NCBI GenBank assembly: GCA_949287505.1 | Contig: CASEGX010000045.1 | Coordinates: 1 to 61,953, forward strand | DNA from: an uncultured Spirochaetales bacterium | GTDB taxonomy: Bacteria > Spirochaetota > Spirochaetia > Sphaerochaetales > Sphaerochaetaceae | Direction: 5' to 3' | Length of the DNA stretch: 61,953 bases | Shown: one piece after another, positions 17,462-26,407 of the stretch | How positions within the stretch are numbered: position 1 is the first letter of the stretch | How the letters are laid out: every line of letters begins with the position of its first letter | Translations under genes and position numbers: made by a program | Notes under the pieces: model-generated | Told to the model about the DNA's origin: nothing | Seen by the model: only the letters and a program-made list of their open reading frames with translations | Database searches by the model: none

Positions 17462-18243
17462 AGATTCTTGAGACACAGCACCTTACCCGTGAATTCGGTG
17501 GAGTCATAGCAGTAAATGATGTTGACTTCAATGTGGAGAAAGGCCTTGTTACCGGGCTTATCGGTCCGAACGGTGCCGGTAAGACCACGCTTTTCAATCA
17601 GATTACAGGAGTCGATAAACCGACTTCCGGAAAGATCATCTTTGATGGAAAGGATATCACAGGGCTTCCTGCCTGGAAGATAAGCCGCATGGGTATTGCC
17701 AGAACGTTCCAGAACATCAGGCTTTACAAGGAGCTTACAGTTGTTGAGAACGTCATGATGGGACTCCATTTCAAGGTCGGTCGCGATCCTTTCCATGGAC
17801 GTTTCCTGCAAGCTCTCAAGAGCTATGCTTTTGCAGGCCGTGAGAACAGGGAAGAATACAGCAAGGCAATGGAGTGGCTCCGTTTCTTCGAGCTTGATGC
17901 ACATGCACAGGATTTTGCCGGTTCCCTTCCTTATGGCAAGCAGAGGGAGCTTGAGATTGCACGTGCACTTGCTGCAGAGCCGAAGCTTCTCTTCCTGGAT
18001 GAGCCGGCTGCCGGTATGAACCCTGCAGAGACAGCACACCTTATGCAGGTTGTGGATAAGATCCGTTCCCTTGGTGTCACTGTTGTCCTTATCGAGCATG
18101 ACATGAAGCTCGTCATGAATATCTGTGACAATATAACGGTTCTGAACTTTGGTATGAAGATTGCAGAAGGAACACCGAACGATATCAAGCACAACAAGCT
18201 TGTAATTGAAGCATACCTCGGAAAAGAGGAAGAGGAGGATTGA
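17458..18243 (+). CDS. livG: Branched-chain amino-acid ABC importer, ATPase
   Basis: A 261-residue ABC ATPase with Walker A GPNGAGKTT, the LivG-specific SRMGIARTFQNIRL segment, a YGKQRELEIARAL signature (YGKQR in place of LSGGQ, as is normal for LivG) and Walker B LLFLDEPAAGMNP. It energises LivHM together with LivF. The GGAGG before its ATG lies inside livM. Confidence 0.95.
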   Translation: MKILETQHLTREFGGVIAVNDVDFNVEKGLVTGLIGPNGAGKTTLFNQITGVDKPTSGKIIFDGKDITGLPAWKISRMGIARTFQNIRLYKELTVVENVMMGLHFKVGRDPFHGRFLQALKSYAFAGRENREEYSKAMEWLRFFELDAHAQDFAGSLPYGKQRELEIARALAAEPKLLFLDEPAAGMNPAETAHLMQVVDKIRSLGVTVVLIEHDMKLVMNICDNITVLNFGMKIAEGTPNDIKHNKLVIEAYLGKEEEED

Positions 18244-18244
18244 G

Positions 18245-18979
18245 ATGTCCGAAATACTGAAGATTGACGGAATTTCCGTTTCCTATGGGAATATCAGGGC
18301 ACTTTCGGATGTTTCGATGAGCGTGGATGAGGGAGATATTGTTTCCCTTATCGGTGCTAACGGTGCAGGAAAGTCCACTCTTCTGAAAGCGATTGTCGGT
18401 CTTGAGCCTCTCAAAGGTGGATCAATAACATTCGCAGGCGAGACCATCTGCCAGGCAAAGCACCATGGCGGTCTTACTACTGATATCATTGCCCGCCGCG
18501 GTATCGCTCTTGTTCCAGAGGGGCGAAGGGTGTTTGCCGACATGACGGTTGAGGAAAACCTGGACATGGGTGCTTTCATGGTCAGCGATCAGGCTCTGAT
18601 AACCAAGCGCAAGAGTGATATGTTCGAGCTTTTTCCTATCCTTGGAATGAGAAGGAAGCAGAAAACAAGATCTTTGTCCGGCGGTGAACAGCAGATGATG
18701 GCCATTGCCAGGGCTTTGATGTCAGGACCACGCCTCCTGCTTCTCGATGAACCGGGCCTTGGTCTTGCTCCTCTTGTCGTACAGAATATCTTCAATACTA
18801 TCAAGCTCATAAACAAGGAGAACAAGGTAACTGTATTCCTTGTCGAGCAGAACGCGCGTCTTGCTCTCAAATCATCAAGCTTCGGTTATGTTCTTGAGAA
18901 TGGAAAGATCGTTCTTGCAGATAAGGGCGAAGCGCTTTTGATGAACGAAAGAGTTCAGAAAGCATATCTTGGTGCCTGA
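18245..18979 (+). CDS. livF: Branched-chain amino-acid ABC importer, second ATPase
   Basis: A 244-residue LivF-type ATPase: Walker A GANGAGKST, the LivF hallmark IALVPEGRRVFADMTVEENL, signature LSGGEQQMMAIARAL, Walker B LLLLDEPGLGLAP and VFLVEQNARLAL. The start at 18245 lies 1 nt after the livG stop. It completes the liv importer and is followed by a terminator. Confidence 0.96.
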   Translation: MSEILKIDGISVSYGNIRALSDVSMSVDEGDIVSLIGANGAGKSTLLKAIVGLEPLKGGSITFAGETICQAKHHGGLTTDIIARRGIALVPEGRRVFADMTVEENLDMGAFMVSDQALITKRKSDMFELFPILGMRRKQKTRSLSGGEQQMMAIARALMSGPRLLLLDEPGLGLAPLVVQNIFNTIKLINKENKVTVFLVEQNARLALKSSSFGYVLENGKIVLADKGEALLMNERVQKAYLGA

Positions 18980-18986
18980 GATCGAT

Positions 18987-19004
18987 CCCCTCCTTGCGGA
19001 GGGG
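18987..19004 (+). terminator. Terminator of the liv operon
   Basis: Perfect stem CCCCTCC/GGAGGGG with loop TTGC, followed by TCATTTC. The T run is weak, but position and stem strength are convincing; it also separates the convergent gene. Confidence 0.7.
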
Positions 19005-19012
19005 TCATTTCA

Positions 19013-20914
19013 TCAATGCATTGCTGTATAAAGATCCATCATCTTCAGGCTTTCTGCAAATTCCTCAGCACTGGCATCCTCGTCGGAGCGGAAGAAAACC
19101 GTCTTCTCTGCAGAGGGACGCACTGTAATCATATTGTCTGAGAACAGACCTGCAAGGGCAGAACTCAATGCGACACAGAATGCAGGTCTTTCAGCTTTGA
19201 GTTTCACAGAGAATGACCTTGGTCCGTTCTTGTAGGTCTCCATCCTGATTCCCGGTGCCTCAAGGGAGAGATTCTTCGGTTTGTCGAGAAGCATTGTCCT
19301 CTCTCTGAGTATGTCCTTTGTCGACATCTTCACGTATAGAAAGTTCTTTGTCCTGTCCACTCTGTGGAGCGGGTACTCTGCGACTTTAATGATTGTTCCG
19401 GCATCTGCCGTGACGGTGTATTCCCTTGTATCTCTCTTCGTGCCTGAGAAGTCACGTAGCTTTATCGAGAATTCCGCTTCATGCTTTTGCAGCGTATCGT
19501 TGACAAGATAGATATCAATTGACTTGCCGTTGTCGATCATGAGCGGGGCAAGAGGCGAGAAGAATGCCCTTGCAGAATACTGGAGCAGCTTCCATTTCCC
19601 TCCATATTCCATGCACGAGCCTGAGACCTCCGGCCATGGATCTGTGAGAGAAGAGAGAATCAGGCCGTTCTTGCCATGTACACGGTTCCACGCAGCTTTC
19701 TCAGAGGCGCTCCATGCGGCCTTGATCTGTGATAGATAGACAAGTTTTCTCTCGTCACGTGGAAAGAGGAAAGAGTCTGCAACTGATGAGAGTATCTGTC
19801 CTGTACAGTCTCCATGCGCATCCACTTCCTTTGAGGCGATGTTCCTCTCTCCGTTATTCCATATCCTGTCCAGAGTCTCCTTCGATGGGAAAGATGGAAC
19901 GCTGACGGATTTCGGTATTGATCTCAGCGCTTCCTTTTCGATTGACAGCAGACCGCTTCTCAGTGCCGCATCCTTGAATGAACGCCCTGTATATTTCTGC
20001 TGTATGAGGGTATTCATGTTCGCCTCAGCAGCCCCTCTTGTGATTCTTTCAATATAGACATAATCCGTTCTCGGCTGTATCAGATTGAGTTCCCCGATTT
20101 CCGCGCCTTTCATGAATACCTTGCGTCCATTGATGAAAAGACCGTCGGAGAGAAGATTCCAGGTCCTGAACGCGACATTCCGGGTTGATTTATATCCGTT
20201 TATCGAGATGGTTACAGGATAGATGGGCTGGCCTCCGATTCCTGCAGGCCACCACTGGCTCACATCGCCGGGATCCAGTGATATAAGGTAATCTCCGGAT
20301 CCTTTGGGTATGGAGAGTCTGCCTTTTTCGGTTTTCCCGTTGATGCTTATCTCATATTCCGCTTCTGTATCTTTCTCTGCGATTGCGGGAATGATCACGT
20401 CGAGAATCCATTTGCCATTCCTGTTTTCGGTTTCAGCCTCGGAACCGGCGATGATGAGTACCGGGTCGGAAAGAAGTCTGATGCTTCTCCATACAGCAGG
20501 AAATGAGATGCTGCTCCTGCATGGTATGAACTGGATCTCAATCCTGTTTTCTCCATTCACGATATACTCAGAGACATCGAGAAGGAGGGGAGAGTCGTCG
20601 TTTTTCTCTGCTGCTGTTTTTCCGTTCAGGATAACACGACAGGCGGAAAGGCCCCCGCATTTCAGATACACCGGTCCTTCTGTCCTGGAGAAGGAGAATG
20701 TCTTCTCAATGCTCCATAGCGATTCTCCGATCCATCTGGTCTCTTCTGCTTCAAGTCCGTCATAAGGTTCTGGTATGAGATTATCTGCAAGGAGCGTATC
20801 ATGGATGCTTCCAGGAACGGGCATGCTCCATTCTCTTCCCTGCTCGATTCCGCTTGTAATCATGGGCGAGACAGCTTTAAGTTGCCATGTGCCATCAAGA
20901 GTCGTGGTAATCAT
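19013..20914 (-). CDS. GH2 beta-mannosidase-like protein lacking catalytic residues
   Basis: A 633-residue protein, about 200 shorter than beta-mannosidases. It keeps the family's scaffold: the N-terminal jelly roll (DGTWQLKAV, VPGSIHDTLL, TRWIGESLWSIEKTF), the immunoglobulin-like strand with WWPAGIGGQP at 221-230, FINGRKVFMKGAE at 260-272, AEANMNTLIQQ at 296-306 and the end of the barrel DPWPEVSGSCMEYGGKWKLL at 425-444. The middle of the TIM barrel is missing: the segment that normally carries the GNNE acid/base is deleted, and the nucleophile motif VSEFGxQxFPS reads VSVPSFPS at 337-344, with valine at the nucleophile position. No frameshift or stop is seen. Hydrolytic activity is unlikely; a carbohydrate-binding or regulatory role is inferred. 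An extended -10 (TGTTATAAT) and GGGAGG precede it. Confidence 0.8.
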   Translation of the reverse strand: MITTTLDGTWQLKAVSPMITSGIEQGREWSMPVPGSIHDTLLADNLIPEPYDGLEAEETRWIGESLWSIEKTFSFSRTEGPVYLKCGGLSACRVILNGKTAAEKNDDSPLLLDVSEYIVNGENRIEIQFIPCRSSISFPAVWRSIRLLSDPVLIIAGSEAETENRNGKWILDVIIPAIAEKDTEAEYEISINGKTEKGRLSIPKGSGDYLISLDPGDVSQWWPAGIGGQPIYPVTISINGYKSTRNVAFRTWNLLSDGLFINGRKVFMKGAEIGELNLIQPRTDYVYIERITRGAAEANMNTLIQQKYTGRSFKDAALRSGLLSIEKEALRSIPKSVSVPSFPSKETLDRIWNNGERNIASKEVDAHGDCTGQILSSVADSFLFPRDERKLVYLSQIKAAWSASEKAAWNRVHGKNGLILSSLTDPWPEVSGSCMEYGGKWKLLQYSARAFFSPLAPLMIDNGKSIDIYLVNDTLQKHEAEFSIKLRDFSGTKRDTREYTVTADAGTIIKVAEYPLHRVDRTKNFLYVKMSTKDILRERTMLLDKPKNLSLEAPGIRMETYKNGPRSFSVKLKAERPAFCVALSSALAGLFSDNMITVRPSAEKTVFFRSDEDASAEEFAESLKMMDLYTAMH

Positions 20915-21062
20915 TCATCCTCCCTGTTCTGAAGATTATAACATGAAAAGGGAAATCTCTTATAAGAAAAACCACTTCTCTTGTGTTTTCATCCGTGTTA
21001 GATGCGTGTAAAATAGTAAAGAGGATTCTGAGTGTAATTCTGTCGTTAAAGGAGGTCCTGAG

Positions 21063-21707
21063 ATGATCATAGCTAGAAGAATGACAAGAAATCCTGTTAC
21101 TGCAACACCTGAGATGTCGATAGGAGAGGCATCTGATCTGATGAAGAGAGAGAAGGTTCATCGTCTTCCTGTCCTGGACAAGGATAAGAATCTCGTCGGT
21201 GTCATAACAGAGAAGGATATACTTCATGCTTCCCCGTCTCCGGCTTCAAGCCTTTCGATACATGAGATGGCATATCTGCTCTCGAAGCTCACTGTCAAGA
21301 AGCTCATGACAAAGGATCCTGTGACGATTGAAGAGAACACAACAGTGGAAGAGGCTGCAAGATTGATGAGCGATCAGGATCTTTCATGTCTTCCTGTCGT
21401 GAATGGCACAAAGCTTGTGGGAATAGTCACGAAAAGCGACATGTTCCGCATCCTGCTGGAGCTTTTCGGTGCAAGGCATTATGGAGTCCGTCTCTCATTC
21501 CTTGTAGAGGATAAACCGGGAACGATTGCACGCATAAGTGCCGCTCTTGCTGATAAGGGCCTCGATATAATCTCATTCGGAACATTTGCCGGAACAGACC
21601 CCACAAATGCAATCTGTACCATCAAGGTCCAGGGCTGCACTATCGAGGAGCTTGTCGGAATCATCAAGCCGTATGTATCGGAAATCCTTGACGTCAGGGA
21701 AGTGTGA
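21063..21707 (+). CDS. CBS-domain pair plus ACT-domain protein (AcuB-like)
   Basis: A 214-residue protein: two CBS motifs (MTRNPVTATPEMSIGEA...HRLPVLDKDKNLVGVITEKD and LMTKDPVTIEENTTVEEA...LPVVNGTKLVGIVTKSD, each quoted in part), then a C-terminal ACT domain from about 145 (VRLSFLVEDKPGTIARISAA). CBS pairs bind adenine nucleotides and ACT domains bind amino acids or similar ligands, so this is a small-molecule sensor of the AcuB architecture. AAAGGAGGT gives a strong ribosome site. Its stop overlaps the start of the Smr gene by 4 nt (GTGA). Confidence 0.88.
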   Translation: MIIARRMTRNPVTATPEMSIGEASDLMKREKVHRLPVLDKDKNLVGVITEKDILHASPSPASSLSIHEMAYLLSKLTVKKLMTKDPVTIEENTTVEEAARLMSDQDLSCLPVVNGTKLVGIVTKSDMFRILLELFGARHYGVRLSFLVEDKPGTIARISAALADKGLDIISFGTFAGTDPTNAICTIKVQGCTIEELVGIIKPYVSEILDVREV

Positions 21708-23050
21708 CATTGGGAAGGAAGAAAACCAGAGCTGCGGATATCAGACGGAGTCTGAGTGATAATGATCCTGAGCTGTCACCATTTGCCTCGATAAAGCTTG
21801 TCGAGAAAAAAGAGAGTGAGAAGAAAAAGCCTCTTGTGAGGCCAGTTCCCAAGAAACCCTCTGAAATAGTGCAGGGATATAATCCGTCATCATCTTTTGC
21901 TGACATTCTCTACTCCTATGAGCATACGGGTAATCCATATTCAATGCCCAGCAAGGGAAGAAAGGCAGAGATAGCGTCGTCAAAAACTGATTTCGGAGCT
22001 ATTCTCGATAAATGGGAAGGCCGCACGACATCGGCAAAGAAAGCACCTGTAAAGAAGACAGAGGTAAAGAAAAGCACATACACTCCCACAAAATCATTCG
22101 GGGAGATCCTTTCCTCATTTGAAGGAAAGCCTGTGAGCAATCCCTCTCATAAGGATATCAAGAAGGAGGAACTTCCTCCTGAGAAGCCTCTTTTCAGGAA
22201 GGAGAGCGAGGACGAGAAACGTTCTCCGGAGGCTGTCTGGTCCATTTTCGGCTCAAACGAGCTTTTTGTAAGGAAAGAAGAGGCAGAGAAGAAAGAAGAA
22301 AAAGAGAGCAGGGAAGAGGTTAAGGAAATCAGGAGGGTATCAAAACCGTACAAGCCCGTGAAATCCTTTGCTGACATCCTTTCCGATTATGATAAAGGAA
22401 AACGGCAGAGCACCAGAACCGAGGAAAAGGCACAGCCTGACATAAAGCATAAGGATGAGGAAGACAGCGGAAATATCCTTTCCTCTGATTTCTTCCGTAA
22501 GGAAAGCGAGGATGAGAAACGCTCTCCGGAGGCTGTATGGTCAGTCTTCGGCAATAACAGGATTCCTGAAAGAAAAAAAGAAGAAGCTGTAAGTGAGGAA
22601 AAAGCCGAGGACGATGATAAGAGAGTGCGTCAGGCATCCTCCTATGAGAACAATGGTTCATTCCCTGCGCTTCTTTCCCGCTACGAGAAGAAAGCGGAGA
22701 AGACTTTCGATGAGATACTGAAAGAGAAGGGGGATGGAAAGGAGAACAAGCCTGTCCTGACAATATCCAAACTGCGAACGATGCTTCCACAGGCTACGCT
22801 TGACCTGCATGGGGAGACCGTGAGCGAGGCGGAGAAGAGCATACGCAGTTTCCTTTCAGAGTGTGTTGATAACGGACTGAGGAAAATATCGATAATCACG
22901 GGAAAAGGACTCCATAGCTCTGATGGTGTCGGTGTGCTGCGTGATACAGCTATCAGAGTTCTTGATGAGTCCGGAATTGTGAGTGAGAAATGCAGTGCTC
23001 CTCAATCTGCCGGTGGCGCCGGAGCACTCTGGATAATCCTGAAGGCTTAG
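21704..23050 (+). CDS. Smr-domain protein with long repeat-bearing N-terminal region
   Basis: A 448-residue protein. Residues about 365-448 are an Smr domain ([37 protein letters not shown]), which in MutS2 and other proteins has nuclease or RNA-related activity. The N-terminal 350 residues are charged, low in hydrophobics and probably disordered. They contain six copies of a short motif: [10 protein letters not shown] (64), [10 protein letters not shown] (96), [10 protein letters not shown] (131), [10 protein letters not shown] (221), [10 protein letters not shown] (319), [10 protein letters not shown] (334), and a longer repeat [16 protein letters not shown] at 165-180 and 265-280, exactly 100 residues apart. 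The GTG start overlaps the preceding stop. It converges with infA, sharing bases of the stop codons. Confidence 0.88.
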   Translation: MTLGRKKTRAADIRRSLSDNDPELSPFASIKLVEKKESEKKKPLVRPVPKKPSEIVQGYNPSSSFADILYSYEHTGNPYSMPSKGRKAEIASSKTDFGAILDKWEGRTTSAKKAPVKKTEVKKSTYTPTKSFGEILSSFEGKPVSNPSHKDIKKEELPPEKPLFRKESEDEKRSPEAVWSIFGSNELFVRKEEAEKKEEKESREEVKEIRRVSKPYKPVKSFADILSDYDKGKRQSTRTEEKAQPDIKHKDEEDSGNILSSDFFRKESEDEKRSPEAVWSVFGNNRIPERKKEEAVSEEKAEDDDKRVRQASSYENNGSFPALLSRYEKKAEKTFDEILKEKGDGKENKPVLTISKLRTMLPQATLDLHGETVSEAEKSIRSFLSECVDNGLRKISIITGKGLHSSDGVGVLRDTAIRVLDESGIVSEKCSAPQSAGGAGALWIILKA

Positions 23051-23265
23051 CGTTCCCTGTATACGATTCTGCCTTTTGTGAGGTCGTAAGGTGAGAGCTC
23101 TACTTTTACAGTGTCACCAGGAACGATCCTGATATAATGCTTCCTCATCTTACCAGAAAGGTGTGCGAGGATAACAAGCTTGTTTGTAAGCTCTACACGG
23201 AACATCGTGTTTGGGAGAGCTTCCTTTACAACGCCCTCTACCTCGATTGCTTCTTCCTTTGCCAT
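23047..23265 (-). CDS. infA: Translation initiation factor IF-1
   Basis: A 72-residue OB-fold protein matching full-length IF-1: [50 protein letters not shown]. It occupies the 30S A site during initiation. AAGGAG precedes the ATG. The stop overlaps the convergent Smr gene stop by 4 nt (TTAG), leaving no room for a separate terminator. Confidence 0.97.
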   Translation of the reverse strand: MAKEEAIEVEGVVKEALPNTMFRVELTNKLVILAHLSGKMRKHYIRIVPGDTVKVELSPYDLTKGRIVYRER

Positions 23266-23312
23266 TTTTTCTCCTTATAAGATATAGCCTTCTGGGGAAA
23301 TCCCCCTGCACA

Positions 23313-23341
23313 AATCTATCATTCTTTCTGTCCAGAGACAA
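23313..23341 (-). promoter_or_regulatory. infA promoter
   Basis: On the minus strand TTGTCT (23336-23341) and TAGATT (23313-23318) are 17 nt apart. A small GGGG/CCCC hairpin (about 23294-23305) lies in the leader. Confidence 0.5.
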
Positions 23342-23438
23342 GATAGGGGAAGACCGCGGGAAATATGGATGATTTATTCTTTTGCTATTGCAAAATAATG
23401 GGGCAAAGAGGCATGCTTTTCACAACTGGAGGAATCGA

Positions 23439-24956
23439 ATGAGCGCATTGAACGATTATATAAACAGTGGAAAGAACCTGAATCCAGAAATGATGATGTA
23501 CGTCTCTTCCCTTGATCTTGTCTCCAAGGTGTCTCCTGCTGTGGCAGGCCGCATAGTAAGGGAGCTAAGGGATCAGAGAACGCATCTCAAGCTTATTGCA
23601 AGTGAGAACTACTCATCGCTTTCCGTTCAGGCCGCAATGGGCAATCTTCTTACAGACAAGTATTCAGAAGGCTATCCTTATCATAGATTCTATGCCGGCT
23701 GCGATAATGTTGATGCTGTAGAGGCAGAGGCGGCGGAAAGTGCCAGGAGGCTTTTCGGTGCTGAGCACGCATATGTGCAGCCGCATTCCGGTGCCGATGC
23801 CAATCTCTGTGCATACTGGGCGATTCTGAGCGAGAGAGTCGAGATGCCTGCATTGGAAGGGCTTGGCATAAAGAATCCATCTGATATGAAGCGTGCGGAC
23901 TGGAACAGGATCAGAGAGCTGACACACAACCAGAGGCTTCTCGGTCTTGATTACTACTCCGGCGGCCATCTTACGCACGGCTACAGGCAGAATATATCAG
24001 CACAGATGTTCGATGCCTATTCATACACCGTTAACAAGGAGACAGGTCTTCTTGATTATGACGAGATAGAGCGCCTCACGGCTGAGATAAAACCGCTTAT
24101 CCTCCTTGCTGGCTACTCAGCTTATCCAAGGGCCATCGATTTCCATCGCATGGCTGACATCGCACACAAGAACGGAGCTGTCTTCATGGTCGATATGGCC
24201 CACTTTGCAGGGCTTGTCGCTGGAAAGGTTTTCACCGGCGATTACGATCCGGTTGCATGGGCAGATGTCGTGACCACAACAACTCACAAGACCCTTCGGG
24301 GTCCCCGTGGAGGCATGATACTCTGCAAGAATGAGTTTGCAGAAGCTGTGGATAAGGGCTGTCCGCTTGTCATCGGAGGACCTCTTCCTCATGTTATGGC
24401 TGCAAAAGCTGTCGCACTTGAGGAGGCGGAGAGGCCTGAGTTCAGAAGCTATGCAGAACGCATTGTCGATAATGCACGCCATCTCGCCTCCTGCTGCATG
24501 AAGGAAGGTATTCCTGTTGCAACCGGCGGGACGGACAACCATCTCATGCTGCTTGATGTAAGACCTTTCGGTCTGAATGGCAGACAGGCAGAGAGCCTTC
24601 TCAGGGACTGCGGTATAACCCTCAACCGCAATGCGCTGCCCTTCGATCCGAATGGTCCATGGTACACATCGGGACTCAGAATCGGAACGCCGGCTCTCAC
24701 CACGCTTGGCATGGGAAAGGCTGAGATGGAGGAAGTTGCATCGATTATTTCCCTTGTTCTGAAGAATGCGCATCCTGTACGCCTCACGAAAGGGGAGCAT
24801 GCGGGTGAGCTTTCAAAGAATAAGGCGAAAGCTCCGGAAGGGGTAATGGCAGAGGCAAGGGCAAGGGTGATCGCGCTTCTTGAGAAGTTTGTGCTTTATC
24901 CCGAGCTTGACCTGGATTTCCTTGAGAAAGCCTTCCCTCTTGAAGGGGAGAAGTGA
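23439..24956 (+). CDS. glyA: Serine hydroxymethyltransferase
   Basis: A 505-residue PLP enzyme interconverting serine and glycine with transfer of a one-carbon unit to tetrahydrofolate. Family landmarks are LIASENYSS, GNLLTDKYSEGYPYHRFYAG (in part: TDKYSEGYP), VQPHSGADAN, and the PLP-lysine motif VTTTTHKTLRGPRGG. It is some 85 residues longer than typical bacterial GlyA, with an insertion around residues 145-185 (LSERVEMPALEGLGIKNPSD...) and an N-terminal extension; long forms of this type are known in spirochaetes. The start at 23439 follows GGAGG; an upstream TTG at 23382 was rejected as lacking a ribosome site. Confidence 0.96.
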   Translation: MSALNDYINSGKNLNPEMMMYVSSLDLVSKVSPAVAGRIVRELRDQRTHLKLIASENYSSLSVQAAMGNLLTDKYSEGYPYHRFYAGCDNVDAVEAEAAESARRLFGAEHAYVQPHSGADANLCAYWAILSERVEMPALEGLGIKNPSDMKRADWNRIRELTHNQRLLGLDYYSGGHLTHGYRQNISAQMFDAYSYTVNKETGLLDYDEIERLTAEIKPLILLAGYSAYPRAIDFHRMADIAHKNGAVFMVDMAHFAGLVAGKVFTGDYDPVAWADVVTTTTHKTLRGPRGGMILCKNEFAEAVDKGCPLVIGGPLPHVMAAKAVALEEAERPEFRSYAERIVDNARHLASCCMKEGIPVATGGTDNHLMLLDVRPFGLNGRQAESLLRDCGITLNRNALPFDPNGPWYTSGLRIGTPALTTLGMGKAEMEEVASIISLVLKNAHPVRLTKGEHAGELSKNKAKAPEGVMAEARARVIALLEKFVLYPELDLDFLEKAFPLEGEK

Positions 24957-24971
24957 AAACTCCCGGTTTAT

Positions 24972-24991
24972 TTGCGGATAATTTGCGCAAA
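24972..24991. promoter_or_regulatory. Candidate operator upstream of the sugar-binding protein gene
   Basis: TTGCG (24972-24976) and CGCAA (24986-24990) are spaced by 9 nt, and the right half also forms the perfect palindrome TTTGCGCAAA (24982-24991). A similar TTGCG/CGCAA pair occurs in the divergent region before the partner permeases at 28879-28894. A second small dyad, GGTAG-A-CTACC, lies at 25051-25061. Confidence 0.45.
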
Positions 24992-25091
24992 AAATCTGCA
25001 GAAAGCGGGCCATAACAGCAATTTGTGAGTAGCGCACCTGTGTAAGGTAAGGTAGACTACCCAATAGATACATAAAAAGGAGAAGCCACAT

Positions 25092-26354
25092 ATGAAGAAA
25101 TTTATAGCAGCATTTCTTGTTCTTGCTGTGCTTGCCACAGATGTATGGGCAGGTGGAAGCGGAGAATCTTCCGACGGCGTAGAACGTCTTGAAATCCTTC
25201 TTTCCGATGATACTCTTGAAGGCGGAGCAATGGCCAAGGCCGTAGAGAGATTCAATGCAGAATATGCTGATAAGGGAATTCAGGTTTTCATCAATGAAAT
25301 CGCTTATGGTGATATGCAGACTCAGATCCAGAACAGGGCAATGGCAAATGACCTTCCAGCTCTGATCCGCTCTGGTCACTTCATCCAGTATAACGACCTT
25401 GCATATCCTCTCGAGGGTAAGCTTGGAGATTTAACAGTTGACTCCTTTGCTATGAATGGCGCAAATCCTGCGACAGGCGAGCTTCTTGCAGGTACAGTCA
25501 ACGCAACAGCAGTAGGTCTCATCATCAACAAGACAGCATTCGATAAGGCTGGTGTTTCCTATCCTCTCACAGAGGAAGACAGATGGACATGGGATGAGTT
25601 CATGGCAGCTCTTGACCAGGTTATGGCAGCTAATGAGGATTCCCTTGATTACGCTCTCGTAATCGATTATTCACAGCAGAGAATCAGGACAATCCTCTAT
25701 CAGTTCGGTTCACTCTTCTTCGATCCGAATGATTCCAAGCACCTCATTCTCGACAGCCCGGAGACAAAGAATGCAATCGACTTCATTCTTTCCCTCTATG
25801 AGGATGGATATTCATCAGTATCCGCAGGTCTTGGAACAGAGAATGCTCAGCAGATGTTCAAGACAGGAAGAGTAGCAGCTCACCTTGCGGGTAACTGGGT
25901 CATCACAGACTACATGGAGAACATCAAGGACTTCGAATGGATTCCAGTTCTTATGCCATATGAGACAACGGTTGCTACATGTCTTGGCGGTAACTTCCTC
26001 TATGCATTTGACGGCACAGGTCAGGAAGAGGCTGCTGTTGAGTTCATCAACTGGTTCTTCACACCGGAAAACTACATTCAGTACTGCAAGGATGGAAACT
26101 ATCTTCCAGGTGTCAAGGGAATCGAGGTTGACTACGATGTTCCTGGTCTTGATATCTTCGTACAGGAACTTAACGCAACAGATGCTGGTCCAGAGAGAGA
26201 TAAGGCTATTGAGTCTTCCTACATCGGTAAGGACTGGGGCAACACTCTTCGCGATAACCTTGCAAGAGCAGTTGCTGGAGAGATCACAGGTGAGGAAGTC
26301 ATCCGCATTACATGTGATACCCTTCTTGATACATACGGCGATATCCACGAGTGA
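25092..26354 (+). CDS. Sugar ABC importer, extracellular solute-binding protein
   Basis: A 420-residue family 1 solute-binding protein: ERLEILLSDDTLEGGAM, MAAL/TW-type segments DRWTWDEFMAALDQV, TGRVAAHLAGNWV, and TPENYIQYCKDGNYLPG. The signal sequence ends VWAGGSGES without a lipobox cysteine, so it is likely free in the periplasm. AAGGAG precedes ATG. Its terminator follows directly, yet the two permeases it should serve start 2.6 kb downstream beyond an opposite-strand gene. The adjacent putative glycan-active gene suggests an oligosaccharide ligand. Confidence 0.9.
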   Translation: MKKFIAAFLVLAVLATDVWAGGSGESSDGVERLEILLSDDTLEGGAMAKAVERFNAEYADKGIQVFINEIAYGDMQTQIQNRAMANDLPALIRSGHFIQYNDLAYPLEGKLGDLTVDSFAMNGANPATGELLAGTVNATAVGLIINKTAFDKAGVSYPLTEEDRWTWDEFMAALDQVMAANEDSLDYALVIDYSQQRIRTILYQFGSLFFDPNDSKHLILDSPETKNAIDFILSLYEDGYSSVSAGLGTENAQQMFKTGRVAAHLAGNWVITDYMENIKDFEWIPVLMPYETTVATCLGGNFLYAFDGTGQEEAAVEFINWFFTPENYIQYCKDGNYLPGVKGIEVDYDVPGLDIFVQELNATDAGPERDKAIESSYIGKDWGNTLRDNLARAVAGEITGEEVIRITCDTLLDTYGDIHE

Positions 26355-26375
26355 TTCGCCTTGTAAGCAAAGAGA

Positions 26376-26398
26376 ACGGACCCTTCAGCGGGGTCCGT
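26376..26398 (+). terminator. Terminator between the binding-protein gene and the convergent 808-aa gene
   Basis: Perfect stem ACGGACCC/GGGTCCGT with a 7-nt loop followed by TTTCCTTTCT. On the minus strand it is followed by TCTCTTTG and may work weakly in both directions. Confidence 0.85.
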
Positions 26399-26407
26399 TT
26401 TCCTTTC

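Noticed and set aside
17377..18192. 271-residue open frame on the minus strand opposite livG
   Set aside because: It is fully antisense to a well-conserved ATPase gene, rich in Cys and His as expected for a shadow frame, and has no ribosome site.
19013..20914. GH2-like gene as a frameshifted pseudogene
   Set aside because: One uninterrupted frame from a good ribosome site to the stop, with the flanking domains aligned in the same frame; loss of the core is by in-frame deletion, so it is listed as a pseudoenzyme rather than a pseudogene.
22196..22570. Tandem DNA repeat or CRISPR-like array in the Smr gene
   Set aside because: The two similar stretches are about 300 nt apart and coding; differences fall mostly in third codon positions, so the repeat is at protein level.
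24117..24800. 227-residue open frame opposite glyA
   Set aside because: Antisense shadow of a conserved PLP enzyme; no start signals and no recognisable domain.
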